Positions 18,701 to 26,081 of a DNA stretch of 64,000 nucleotides are shown piece after piece; position 1 is the stretch's first letter; each line of letters starts with the position of its first letter. This DNA is from Pedobacter westerhofensis (GTDB taxonomy: Bacteria > Bacteroidota > Bacteroidia > Sphingobacteriales > Sphingobacteriaceae). Location: contig NZ_FXTN01000005.1 of the NCBI RefSeq assembly GCF_900182595.1, positions 401,050 through 465,049 of the forward strand, given 5' to 3'. Under the pieces are notes generated by a model. The model was given only the letters and a program-made list of their open reading frames with translations. It was not told the DNA's origin and ran no database searches. Made by a program: the position numbers and the translations under genes.

Positions 18701-19108
18701 TTTGAAGCCGAAGGCCTTTACAAGGTCCCGGGCACAGATTACGAGATCCTTTTAGCGGATGTTGAGATTATCGCAGAAGATATTCCAGGGTGGCAGGTGA
18801 CCAACCTGGGCAGCCTTACAGTTGCCCTGGATGTAACCATTACCGGGGAGCTGAAGGAAGAAGGACTTTCAAGGGAACTGATCAACAGGATCCAGAACCT
18901 GAGAAAAGAATTAAATTTTGAGGTAACTGACCGTATAGCGGTTAATTTACAAAACGATAACCTGATCAGGGCAGCAGTAGAGAATAATAAAGCATACATT
19001 TGCGCAGAAATTTTGGCAGATGACCTTACGCTGATCGATGATTTCGATTTAGGAAACAAAATAGTAATTGATGATGTTGAACTACAAATTTTGATTGCAA
19101 AACAATAA
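15713..19108 (+). CDS. ileS: isoleucyl-tRNA synthetase
   Basis: This 1131-residue class I synthetase charges tRNA-Ile in the cytoplasm. Visible are the HIGH-type motif in NGMPGIHHVMARAIKDIF (about residue 48), GWDTHGLPIE, the editing-domain region around 200-400 with TTEDGTGIVHIAAVFG, and the KMSKS loop in KNGNKMSKRLGNGVDP (about 680). The length and sequence fit the long type 2 IleS used by many Bacteroidota, which lacks the zinc end of E. coli IleS. The ATG at 15713 is used; an in-frame TTG lies just before it. dksA-like and lspA follow in the same direction with a 7-base gap and a 1-base overlap, forming a common Bacteroidota operon. Confidence 0.98.
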   Translation: MYREFKQLELPKIGKEILEFWKAENIFEKSISTRPKSNPFTFYEGPPSANGMPGIHHVMARAIKDIFCRYKTLKGFQVKRKGGWDTHGLPIELAVEKKLGITKIDIGVKISVEDYNAACREEVMRYTDIWNDLTEKMGYWVDLEKPYITYENEYIESLWWILKTFYNKGLLYKGYTVQPYSPAAGTGLSSHELNQPGTYKMLKDTSITAQFFLKKDQQHPLMPVLFDSETEDTAIIAWTTTPWTLPSNGALAVGEKISYVKVKTFNPYTFLPVSVILAKDLVGKHFKKDAENLSFEDFKDTDKLIPWTIAAEFTGKDLVGLRYHQLMNYVTNAELEEKAFRVIPADYVTTEDGTGIVHIAAVFGADDFRVSKESGIPSVMIKDEQGNDLPLVNKQGKFVDEVTDFAGYYVKEEYYSDEERKAADFKATDVLIAIKLKEDNKAFDVKKYEHSYPHCWRTDKPILYYPLDSWFIKTTSVKEKMVELNKTINWKPEATGTGRFGNWLENLVDWNLSRSRYWGTPLPIWRTADGTEEKCIGSIAELNAEIKKSVDAGFMEASFELKDMHRPYVDDVILTSSTGEKMIREADMIDVWFDSGAMPYAQWHFPFENKEEFENAYPADFIAEGVDQTRGWFFTLHAIAVMLSETSDEIKAINERVGNKGIAYKNVVSNGLVLDKNGNKMSKRLGNGVDPFHTIDTYSADATRWYMISNASPWDNLKFNMEGLDEVRRKFFGTLYNTYAFFALYANIDKFEIDENNEISVQDRTELDRWILSLLQNLINEVDENYNTYEPTKAARAIQSFVDEHLSNWYIRLSRRRFWKGEMTADKQAAYETLYTCLLTVSQLMSPIAPFFADWLYQNLTVNKPAKAEQSIHLTLWKEGDTSLIDTELNERMHLAQDISSMVLSLRKKSGINVRQPLAKILIPVLDQAFKSRVELVKEIILSETNIKNIEYITDTAGFITKKIKPNFKALGPKVGKDMKSVAELISNMSQEELGKFEAEGLYKVPGTDYEILLADVEIIAEDIPGWQVTNLGSLTVALDVTITGELKEEGLSRELINRIQNLRKELNFEVTDRIAVNLQNDNLIRAAVENNKAYICAEILADDLTLIDDFDLGNKIVIDDVELQILIAKQ

Positions 19109-19115
19109 ATAAATT

Positions 19116-19499
19116 ATGGAAAACCCTACAAAAACGCGTTACTCAGATAACGAGCTTCAAGAATTTAAAGTGCTGATACAGGACAAGCTTCGTATGGCCA
19201 GAGAGGAATTTCTTGATTTAACGAATTCATTAAGCAGTCCAAATTCTAATGGTACTGAAGATACTTCAGGAACTTATAAAACACTGGAAGACGGATCTGC
19301 AACGATGGAGAAAGAACAGTTAAACCAGCTTGCTGCCCGTCAGAAAAAATTCATAGATAACTTAGAAGCGGCATTGGTGCGCATTGAGAATAAAACTTAT
19401 GGTATCTGCCGTGAAACAGGTAAACTGATTCAGAAAGAACGTCTGCGTGCAGTACCTCACGCTACATTAAGTATGGAAGCTAAACTGAAGCAGGCATAA
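19116..19499 (+). CDS. DksA/TraR-family protein with degenerate zinc finger
   Basis: A 127-residue protein: N-terminal helical hairpin (about 12-80, charged, coiled-coil) and a C-terminal domain at YGICRETGKLIQKERLRAVP. The canonical DksA C4 zinc finger needs four cysteines; only one is present, which is usual for the Bacteroidota branch. Family members bind the RNA polymerase secondary channel and change initiation, often with ppGpp; whether this branch does so is inference. The hairpin tip has NSNGTEDTSG rather than the classical two aspartates. Its stop overlaps lspA's ATG by one base, so translation is likely coupled, within the ileS operon. Confidence 0.85.
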   Translation: MENPTKTRYSDNELQEFKVLIQDKLRMAREEFLDLTNSLSSPNSNGTEDTSGTYKTLEDGSATMEKEQLNQLAARQKKFIDNLEAALVRIENKTYGICRETGKLIQKERLRAVPHATLSMEAKLKQA

Positions 19500-20101
19500 T
19501 GAAAGGTTATACTAAACCATTGCTGGTGATATTCCTTGTTTTGCTTGTAGATCAGGCCGTAAAAACATGGATCAAAACCAATATGTATGTTGGCCAGGAA
19601 TTTAAGGTCATTGGCAACTGGTTCATTATACATTTCACTGAAAATAATGGAATGGCTTTCGGGATGGAGTTTGGCGGTGAATTTGGAAAGCTTGCCTTGT
19701 CGCTGTTCAGAATTGGTGCCGTTGCCGGAATTGGCTATGGCCTGGTCTACCTGATCAAACATAAATACCACAGGGGACTGATATTGAATGTTGCACTGAT
19801 CTTTTCGGGAGCACTCGGAAATATCATTGATTCGGTGAGTTATGGCAATATCTATGGATATGCCCCCCTCTTCCATGGCAAAGTGGTTGATATGTTTTAC
19901 TTCCCGATCCTGGAAGGGATTTTCCCAACCTGGGTACCGATATGGGGCGGACAGGATTACGTATTTTTCAGACCGGTATTTAACGTTGCAGATGCTGCCA
20001 TATCTGTAGGTGTGATTGCCATTCTGATCTTCCAGAAAAGCTACTTTAAAGAAGATGTGAAAGAGGAGATCGGCCCCAATAATGAAATGGTAGAAGACTA
20101 A
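19499..20101 (+). CDS. lspA: lipoprotein signal peptidase (signal peptidase II)
   Basis: A 200-residue inner-membrane aspartic protease that removes signal peptides from prolipoproteins after diacylglyceryl modification. Four hydrophobic helices are visible. The conserved boxes are TENNGMAFGM (asparagine box), GNIIDSVSYGN carrying the first catalytic aspartate, and FNVADAAISVGV with the second. It is about 35 residues longer than E. coli LspA because of an insertion after GN.. and a charged tail. Many lipoproteins in this window (GalM, GH18, GldB, GldK, PorW) are its expected substrates. Last gene of the ileS operon; a terminator follows. Confidence 0.96.
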   Translation: MKGYTKPLLVIFLVLLVDQAVKTWIKTNMYVGQEFKVIGNWFIIHFTENNGMAFGMEFGGEFGKLALSLFRIGAVAGIGYGLVYLIKHKYHRGLILNVALIFSGALGNIIDSVSYGNIYGYAPLFHGKVVDMFYFPILEGIFPTWVPIWGGQDYVFFRPVFNVADAAISVGVIAILIFQKSYFKEDVKEEIGPNNEMVED

Positions 20102-20117
20102 AAAGAATATATACAGG

Positions 20118-20150
20118 AAGCGCCGGCAAAAATGCAGGCGCTTTTTTTTT
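20118..20150 (+). terminator. terminator after lspA
   Basis: AAGCGCC / GGCGCTT stem with a 12-base loop followed by nine or more T. Confidence 0.8.
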
Positions 20151-20310
20151 GCCCCGGATTAGCCGGCATAACCTGCTTAGGAACTCAAAATCAACAAAAT
20201 AACCAAATAAAAAAACAAGGTTACTATTGAATGAATAAAATTTCTTTATTTAGAATATGGAATCGGTATGATTTTTACATCTAACCTGTATACACACAAA
20301 CAGAATCATT

Positions 20311-21018
20311 ATGAAACACTTATTCACCTTTGCCTTTATTGCCTTGTTTAGTATGAGCGCGATGGCCCAGCAAGTAGACCTGCGAAAAAAAATCAGCGTT
20401 AGCGGAACAGCAGAAACAGAAGTTACCCCTGATATTATTTATATCAGCATTTCACTAAAGGAATACCTGAAAGATGGCAACAGCAAGAAAAAGGTAGAGA
20501 TTACCGAACTGGAAACACAACTGTACAATGCGATCCAGAGTGCAGGCATTTCGAGAGATAACCTAATGATCAGTAACCTGTCGGGATACAACACAGCTGC
20601 TGAGAAAAAGAAAAACCCGGATTTCCTGGTGAGCAAACAGTACAGGCTGAAAGTTAACGACCTCAATAAATGGAACGCGATCATTGGCGATGTTGATCCT
20701 AAAGGGGTTGCCTATACCAATATCGACAGCTATGACTATTCTAAAATCGAGATCTTAAAAAAGGAACTGAAGATCAAAGCGCTGCAGGCCGCAAAAGCTA
20801 AAGCTACTTACCTGGTAGAAGCACTGGGCAACCAGCTGGGCAGTGTGATCGACATTCAGGAATTAAATAACGAAACCTTTCCTCAGCCGATGTACAGCAC
20901 AAGCAGGGTGATGTTACGCGGGAACAGTTCCCTGGCTGATGCAGCACCCGCACCGGATATCGATTTTAAAAAGATAAAGCTGAGTTACGTGATGAATACC
21001 GTGTTCGAAATCAAATAA
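20311..21018 (+). CDS. SIMPL domain (DUF541) periplasmic protein
   Basis: A 235-residue protein with a signal peptide (MKHLFTFAFIALFSMSAMAQ, cleavage after the alanine-glutamine region) and one SIMPL/DUF541 domain: KISVSGTAETEVTPDIIYIS at the start is the usual domain opening, and KIEILKKELKIKALQAAKAKA followed by ALGNQLG is the conserved helix. Members such as E. coli YggE are linked to oxidative or envelope stress, with unknown chemistry. It stands alone with a terminator on both sides. Confidence 0.85.
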   Translation: MKHLFTFAFIALFSMSAMAQQVDLRKKISVSGTAETEVTPDIIYISISLKEYLKDGNSKKKVEITELETQLYNAIQSAGISRDNLMISNLSGYNTAAEKKKNPDFLVSKQYRLKVNDLNKWNAIIGDVDPKGVAYTNIDSYDYSKIEILKKELKIKALQAAKAKATYLVEALGNQLGSVIDIQELNNETFPQPMYSTSRVMLRGNSSLADAAPAPDIDFKKIKLSYVMNTVFEIK

Positions 21019-21113
21019 CGACCAGTACAGTAGACAGTTTTAAACGACACAATTTATCATTACAGATAAAAAACACCCCATTTTACCCCAAATAGGCTAT
21101 TTTAGGGGAAAAG

Positions 21114-21143
21114 AGACCTACCAGAACTTTTGGTAGGTTTTTT
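21114..21143 (+). terminator. terminator after the SIMPL gene
   Basis: ACCTACCA / TGGTAGGT stem followed by six T. A second, weaker dyad (CCCC...GGGG around 21086-21108) precedes it. Confidence 0.75.
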
Positions 21144-21191
21144 GTTATTTGGATAAATAACACGAACACTTTAAAACTAAATCAAAACGTT

Positions 21192-21500
21192 ATGAAAAAA
21201 TTAATTTACTCTTTCGCCTTAATCTTCATGTTAGGTCTTGGCATGAACACAGTATCTGCAGCAACAACTAAAGACAAAGTGGAAATGACAGTAGAGCAAA
21301 AAGCTCAATTGGAAAAAATCACTAACCGTGTTGAAGAAATTAAAGCAATGGATAAATCTCACATGTCAAGAGCTGAGAGAAAAGAATTGCGTAACGAATT
21401 AAAATCAATGAAAAAAGAAGCCCGTGCAATGGGTGGAGGTATCTATCTTTCAGTAGGTGCAATTATTATCATTATCTTATTATTAATCCTGATCCTGTAA
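21192..21500 (+). CDS. small envelope protein with signal peptide and C-terminal membrane helix
   Basis: A 102-residue protein in three parts: signal peptide (MKKLIYSFALIFMLGLGMNT, cut near VSAA), a charged helical middle rich in Lys/Glu (about 30-78, likely coiled coil), and a very hydrophobic tail beginning after MGGGIYLSVG (about 80-102). Cytoplasm-to-outside order suggests anchoring in the inner membrane with the helix in the periplasm. I know similar small proteins in Bacteroidota but no function. Its codons are simpler and more A/T-rich than neighbours, and it sits alone between two terminators, as highly expressed small genes often do. Confidence 0.75.
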   Translation: MKKLIYSFALIFMLGLGMNTVSAATTKDKVEMTVEQKAQLEKITNRVEEIKAMDKSHMSRAERKELRNELKSMKKEARAMGGGIYLSVGAIIIIILLLILIL

Positions 21501-21519
21501 TCTAAGGACCATCGAAATA

Positions 21520-21558
21520 AAAAAAGCTCCATCTGTAAAAGATGGAGCTTTTTTTATT
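21520..21558. terminator. bidirectional terminator
   Basis: AAAGCTCCATC / GATGGAGCTTT perfect stem with A-run and T-run, between the small envelope protein gene and convergent serS. Confidence 0.85.
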
Positions 21559-21579
21559 TGGTATCCCCGGCAGTAAATT

Positions 21580-21622
21580 TGCGCCGGAATGAATGTTGCG
21601 CCGGCTCAGGAAATTGCGCCGC
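21580..21622. repeat. three closely spaced TTGCGCCG repeats
   Basis: TTGCGCCG occurs at 21580, 21597 and 21615 (spacing 17 and 18), just beyond the serS stop and outside the terminator hairpin. Confidence 0.6.
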
Positions 21623-21632
21623 TGAGGAAAAT

Positions 21633-22904
21633 TTAATCGATACGGTCGAAACCGGTATAGGATCTCAGTACCTCTGGAATAACCACACCATCTGCTGTCT
21701 GGTAATTTTCCAGGATAGCTGCTACGATACGTGGTAATGCCAAAGCACTGCCGTTCAGCGTATGTGCTAACTGTGTTTTACCTGTCGCACCTTTAAATCT
21801 TAACTTCAACCTGTTCGTTTGATAAGCCTCAAAGTTAGATACTGAAGAAACTTCCAGCCAGCGCTGCTGCGCGGCACTCCATACTTCCATATCATACGTC
21901 ATCGCAGAAGTAAATCCCATATCGCCACCACATAAACGCAGCACACGGTAATGCAGGCCAAGATCTTGCAGCAGTGACTGAACATAACTGCTCATCTCTT
22001 CCAGTATCTCATATGATTTATCCGGATGAGCTATCTGTACCAGTTCCACTTTATCAAATTGGTGGAGCCTGTTCAATCCGCGCACATGCGCACCATATGA
22101 ACCTGCCTCGCGGCGGAAACATGGCGTGTATGCCGTATTTTTTATCGGTAGTTCTTCCTCTTTAAGGATTACATCACGGTAAAGATTGGTTACCGGGACT
22201 TCAGCCGTAGGAATCAGGTACAGGTTATCCACTGTAGAATGGTACATCTGTCCTTCCTTATCCGGCAGCTGTCCTGTGCCAAACCCTGAAGCTTCGTTGA
22301 CCATCAGCGGCACCTGCATTTCGCGGTATCCTGCTGCGGTAGCACGGTCAAGGAAGAAGTTGATCAGCGCACGCTGTAAACGGGCACCCTTGCCTTTATA
22401 TACAGGAAATCCTGCACCGGTAATCTTGGTACCCAGTTCAAAATCTATAATATCATATTTGGCGGTTAGCTCCCAGTGCGGCAAGGCATTGGCATGCAGT
22501 TCTGCCGGCGTACCGTGCAGGTACGTGACTTCATTGTCCTCTGGTGTAGCGCCTGCAGGCACCTGCTCTCCCGGCAGGTTGGGCAACTGCACCAGCGCCT
22601 GGTACAAATGCTGCTCTACCAAAGCCAGCTGATCTGACAATAGTTTGCTTTGCTCTTTATTATTTACTGTTTGTGCTTTAAGCACTTCGGCTTCTTCTTT
22701 TTTACCATTGCGCATCAGCTCACCTACCTGTTTGGCACTGGCATTGGCAATGGCAGATAAATTATCCAGCGAAGTTTGAGTTTGTCTGCGTTCTTCATCA
22801 AATTTGATAATCTCATCAACCAGTTCTGGCTGTTTGAAGTTACGGACACTTAAGCGTTCTAAAACTTTCTCTCTATTTTCACGGATATAGTTAACTTGCA
22901 GCAT
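21633..22904 (-). CDS. serS: seryl-tRNA synthetase
   Basis: A 423-residue class II synthetase that charges tRNA-Ser (and tRNA-Sec where present). N-terminal tRNA-binding coiled coil at about 25-110 (FDEERRQTQTSLDNLSAIAN onward). Catalytic core motif 2 at TPCFRREAGSYG...GLNRLHQFDKVELV (about 265) and motif 3 at NGSALALPRIVAAILENYQ (about 385) with the ATP-contacting arginine. Length is standard. It converges on the small envelope protein gene and is divergent from rsmI with only 44 bases between starts. Confidence 0.97.
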   Translation of the reverse strand: MLQVNYIRENREKVLERLSVRNFKQPELVDEIIKFDEERRQTQTSLDNLSAIANASAKQVGELMRNGKKEEAEVLKAQTVNNKEQSKLLSDQLALVEQHLYQALVQLPNLPGEQVPAGATPEDNEVTYLHGTPAELHANALPHWELTAKYDIIDFELGTKITGAGFPVYKGKGARLQRALINFFLDRATAAGYREMQVPLMVNEASGFGTGQLPDKEGQMYHSTVDNLYLIPTAEVPVTNLYRDVILKEEELPIKNTAYTPCFRREAGSYGAHVRGLNRLHQFDKVELVQIAHPDKSYEILEEMSSYVQSLLQDLGLHYRVLRLCGGDMGFTSAMTYDMEVWSAAQQRWLEVSSVSNFEAYQTNRLKLRFKGATGKTQLAHTLNGSALALPRIVAAILENYQTADGVVIPEVLRSYTGFDRID

Positions 22905-22920
22905 TATTTAATTTTTTTAA

Positions 22921-22928
22921 CAAATATA
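22921..22928 (-). promoter_or_regulatory. -7 element of the serS promoter
   Basis: Minus strand TATATTTG, exact TAnnTTTG match, 16 bases ahead of the serS ATG, which predicts a very short leader. Confidence 0.45.
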
Positions 22929-22948
22929 ACAAGAGTTTGGAGAATAAT

Positions 22949-23659
22949 ATGGGCGGTAAACTATTTCTGGTGCCTACACCTATCGGAAACCTCGAAGACA
23001 TGACCTTCAGGGCTGTTCGCATATTGAAGGAAGCCGATATTATCCTGGCTGAAGATACGCGTACAAGTGCCCCTCTGCTGAAGCATTTTGGTATCGATAA
23101 AAAAGCATATTCACACCATCAGCATAATGAGCATAAGGCTACCTCAGAGATCATCAGGTTTCTGAACGAAGGTAAAAACGTGGCGCTGATCTCTGACGCC
23201 GGCACACCGGCCATCTCTGATCCGGGCTTCTTCCTGGTGCGCGAAGTACTGAAAAATGACCTGCCTGTAGAGTGTTTGCCCGGCGCTACAGCTTTTGTGC
23301 CTGCGCTGGTAAACTCCGGACTGCCCACAGACGCCTTTGTATTTGAAGGCTTTCTTCCCGTAAAAAAAGGAAGGCAAACGCGTTTAAAGAAACTGGCCGA
23401 CGAAGAAAGAACGATCGTACTGTATGAAAGCCCGCACCGCCTGCTGAAGACCCTGGAAGAGTTTGCGCAGTTTTTTGGTGAGGAAAGACAGGCCTCGGTA
23501 AGTCGCGAGCTGACTAAAATGTACGAGGAAACCGTCAGGGGCACACTGACAGAAATAAAATCACATTTCGAAAACAATATATTAAAAGGCGAATTCGTAA
23601 TTTGTGTTGCCGGTAAAGAAGAAACGAAAAAGGAAAAACGTTCTTATGAGAAAGATTAG
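22949..23659 (+). CDS. rsmI: 16S rRNA (cytidine1402-2'-O)-methyltransferase
   Basis: A 236-residue SAM-dependent enzyme of the tetrapyrrole-methylase fold that methylates the ribose of C1402 in 16S rRNA. Family motifs are LVPTPIGNLEDMTFRAV at the start, AEDTRTSAPLLKHFGI, the SAM loop ALISDAGTPAISDPG and PGATAFVPALVNSGLPTD. ATG 22949 gives the normal family start MGGKLFLVPTPIGN; the TTG at 22937 would add four residues. It lacks the longer C-terminal tail of E. coli RsmI. It is followed 44 bases later by the SHOCT gene. Confidence 0.96.
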   Translation: MGGKLFLVPTPIGNLEDMTFRAVRILKEADIILAEDTRTSAPLLKHFGIDKKAYSHHQHNEHKATSEIIRFLNEGKNVALISDAGTPAISDPGFFLVREVLKNDLPVECLPGATAFVPALVNSGLPTDAFVFEGFLPVKKGRQTRLKKLADEERTIVLYESPHRLLKTLEEFAQFFGEERQASVSRELTKMYEETVRGTLTEIKSHFENNILKGEFVICVAGKEETKKEKRSYEKD

Positions 23660-23703
23660 CGTTTAGGCCCGCAACTTGCGGTAAACACCTTAAATAAAAA
23701 AAC

Positions 23704-24399
23704 ATGATTTTAATAGATAGATTTTTGAGCGATGAACAGGACCCTAAAGCTGTAGAAAAAGTTTTAGGTAAGCTGAACGATATGCTGACAACGAATGAAG
23801 AGCTCATCTACCTGGCTGTTCAGAAAAAACCAGCCGTAAACCTGCTGCCGGATTGTATTGCAGTAAGTAACAAACGCATCTTCTATTGTGAGCCGGCCAA
23901 CTTTGGCATTACCATGAATTTTAAAGATATCTCCTGGAAAACCATTAAGGAAGTATCCTTTAAAGAGGAACTTTTTGGCTCCAAGTTTATCTGTGTACCG
24001 CAGCATGGCGAGAATATCATCACTGAATATATTCCAAAAGTGCAGGCACGTAAGTTATATCAGGCAGCTTATGAGCAGCTGGAAAGTTTTAGGGAACAGC
24101 AGCAGCTGGCTGAACAGGCCGACAGGAGAGCACAGCAGCAGGGTACGGTAAGCAATCTTCAGGCAGGTACCGAAGACATCCCCTTCATAGATATTACGCC
24201 TTCAGACAGCCCGGCAAAAGATGCGGTTTCTTTTGTTACGGAAATCCCTTCCGTGGCAGCAGTTCCTCCGGCACCGATTGAAGAACCGGAAGATGAAACT
24301 ACCCTGAAATTGCGCAAGCTGAAAACATTGTACGATAAACAGCTGATAACCCAGGAAGAATACGAAGCGAAAAAAGCCGATATATTAGACAGTTTTTAA
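23704..24399 (+). CDS. PH-like and SHOCT domain protein
   Basis: A 231-residue cytoplasmic protein. The N-terminal 120 residues resemble a bacterial PH domain (VSNKRIFYCEP, MNFKDISWKTIKEVSF), then a Gln/Ala-rich coiled stretch (about 125-150), a Pro/Glu linker, and a C-terminal SHOCT motif LRKLKTLYDKQLITQEEYEAK ending at the stop. SHOCT motifs are short oligomerisation elements; no enzymatic residue is visible. It lies between rsmI and lnt in the same direction, probably one transcription unit. No specific function can be given. Confidence 0.75.
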   Translation: MILIDRFLSDEQDPKAVEKVLGKLNDMLTTNEELIYLAVQKKPAVNLLPDCIAVSNKRIFYCEPANFGITMNFKDISWKTIKEVSFKEELFGSKFICVPQHGENIITEYIPKVQARKLYQAAYEQLESFREQQQLAEQADRRAQQQGTVSNLQAGTEDIPFIDITPSDSPAKDAVSFVTEIPSVAAVPPAPIEEPEDETTLKLRKLKTLYDKQLITQEEYEAKKADILDSF

Positions 24400-24446
24400 T
24401 CCCCTGCAAACCTGATTATTCTACTATTAGTATCCATTATCCCTCA

Positions 24447-26081
24447 ATGAAACCAAAACACCCGCTGTTGCTTGCCCTTTTAAGCGCATTCTTATTATGG
24501 CTGGCCTGGCCTCCACATACTTTTGCCGCTCCTTTATTACTGGTTGGTTTCGTTCCGCTATTGATTGCCCTGGATCAGATCATCTCAAAAAATGAGAAGA
24601 AAACCGGCAAAAAAGTGTTCCTTACTGCCGGATTAACCTTCCTGATCTGGAATACCGCATGTATTTACTGGGTGTACAATGCCATCAGTGCCTACAATAG
24701 TCCTGTAGTATCCCTGCTGATCTGCATCATCCCCTACGGATTGGGCGCTTTACTGATGACTTTTGCTTTCTGGTTGTATTACAGGTTTCTGAAAGTAGTG
24801 AGCAAAAAGAGCATTGCCTATCTGGCTTTACTTTGTTTCTGGATCGGTATGGAATATTTGCATGCCACATGGGACCTGGCCTTTCCCTGGATGACCCTGG
24901 GTAATGGATTTGCAGGACTGCACCAGCTGGCACAATGGTATGAGTCTACTGGCGTATATGGCGGATCCGTTTGGATTTTACTGAGCAATATCCTTGCCTT
25001 TGAAGCTTATAAAAGTTATAAAAATCAAACTGGTTATCTGAGGTTCAGGCCTGCCATTGCCTGGCTGATCTTCCTGATCGTTCCGGCTGCGATATCCCTG
25101 ACCCGCTATTACACCTATAAAGAGAAGAACGTACCTATTAATGTGGTGACGGTGCAGCCAAATATTGATCCTTATGAGAAATCGGGTGGTATATCTGTGG
25201 GCGATCAGCTAAAGACTTTAAGTAAACTATCAGACTCAGTTGCACAGGTAAATACAGAATATTTTATCTGGCCGGAAACAGCAATCCCGAATTTTGCTGA
25301 TGAAGACAGGATCCGCAGCAACAGGGAGTATGAGGATGCGCAGCGCTTTTTAAGCAAGTACAAGAATGGCTCATTGCTTACCGGTATTGAAAGTATCAAA
25401 ATATACAATGAACAAAAAACCCTGTCGGCCAAGTTTGATGCCAACAGCCGTCTGTACTTTGATAACTTTAATACGGCAATGCAGGTAGAGAATTCTAACA
25501 ACGTCCAATTTTATCATAAATCCAAACTGGTGCCGGGTGTAGAAAAAATGCCTTTCCCGGAAACACTGGCTTTCCTTGCCCCTGTTTTTTCTGGCCTGGG
25601 CGGAACCGTATCCGGATGGGGATGGCAGGACGCGCCCGGTGTATTTTACTCCCAAAGTGGTGTCGGTGTGGCGCCGGTGATCTGCTACGAATCCCTCTGG
25701 GGCGGATGGATCAGCGAGTCTGTTAAAAACGGTGCGCAGTTTATCGCCATCATTACCAACGATGGCTGGTGGGGAAATACCTATGGTAAAGACCAGCATT
25801 TTCTGTATGCCAAATTACGGGCGATCGAAAACCGCCGCTGGGTGGTAAGATCTGCCAATACAGGAATTTCCGGTTTTATCAATCAGCGCGGGGATGTGGT
25901 GAAACAGTCGAAATGGTGGACACGTGATGCCCTCAAAATGGATATCAATCTGAATGATCAGCTGACGCCATATGTAAAAAGCGGAGATATCATTGCTAAG
26001 ATCTTAAGCGTAATGGGCCTGATCCTGGCTTTGTTTATACCTTACGGGACTTTCTTCAGGAAGAAGTCCCGTAAAGCTTAA
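24447..26081 (+). CDS. lnt: apolipoprotein N-acyltransferase
   Basis: A 544-residue inner-membrane enzyme that adds the third acyl chain to lipoproteins. About six N-terminal helices (to residue about 215) are followed by a periplasmic nitrilase-like domain with the Glu-Lys-Cys triad visible: glutamate in IWPETAIPNF, lysine in HKSKLVPGVEKMPF, cysteine in VICYESLWGG; a final helix lies near the C-terminus. It works after Lgt and LspA, the latter encoded at 19499-20101. Its 3' end overlaps convergent nadE by four bases. Confidence 0.96.
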   Translation: MKPKHPLLLALLSAFLLWLAWPPHTFAAPLLLVGFVPLLIALDQIISKNEKKTGKKVFLTAGLTFLIWNTACIYWVYNAISAYNSPVVSLLICIIPYGLGALLMTFAFWLYYRFLKVVSKKSIAYLALLCFWIGMEYLHATWDLAFPWMTLGNGFAGLHQLAQWYESTGVYGGSVWILLSNILAFEAYKSYKNQTGYLRFRPAIAWLIFLIVPAAISLTRYYTYKEKNVPINVVTVQPNIDPYEKSGGISVGDQLKTLSKLSDSVAQVNTEYFIWPETAIPNFADEDRIRSNREYEDAQRFLSKYKNGSLLTGIESIKIYNEQKTLSAKFDANSRLYFDNFNTAMQVENSNNVQFYHKSKLVPGVEKMPFPETLAFLAPVFSGLGGTVSGWGWQDAPGVFYSQSGVGVAPVICYESLWGGWISESVKNGAQFIAIITNDGWWGNTYGKDQHFLYAKLRAIENRRWVVRSANTGISGFINQRGDVVKQSKWWTRDALKMDINLNDQLTPYVKSGDIIAKILSVMGLILALFIPYGTFFRKKSRKA

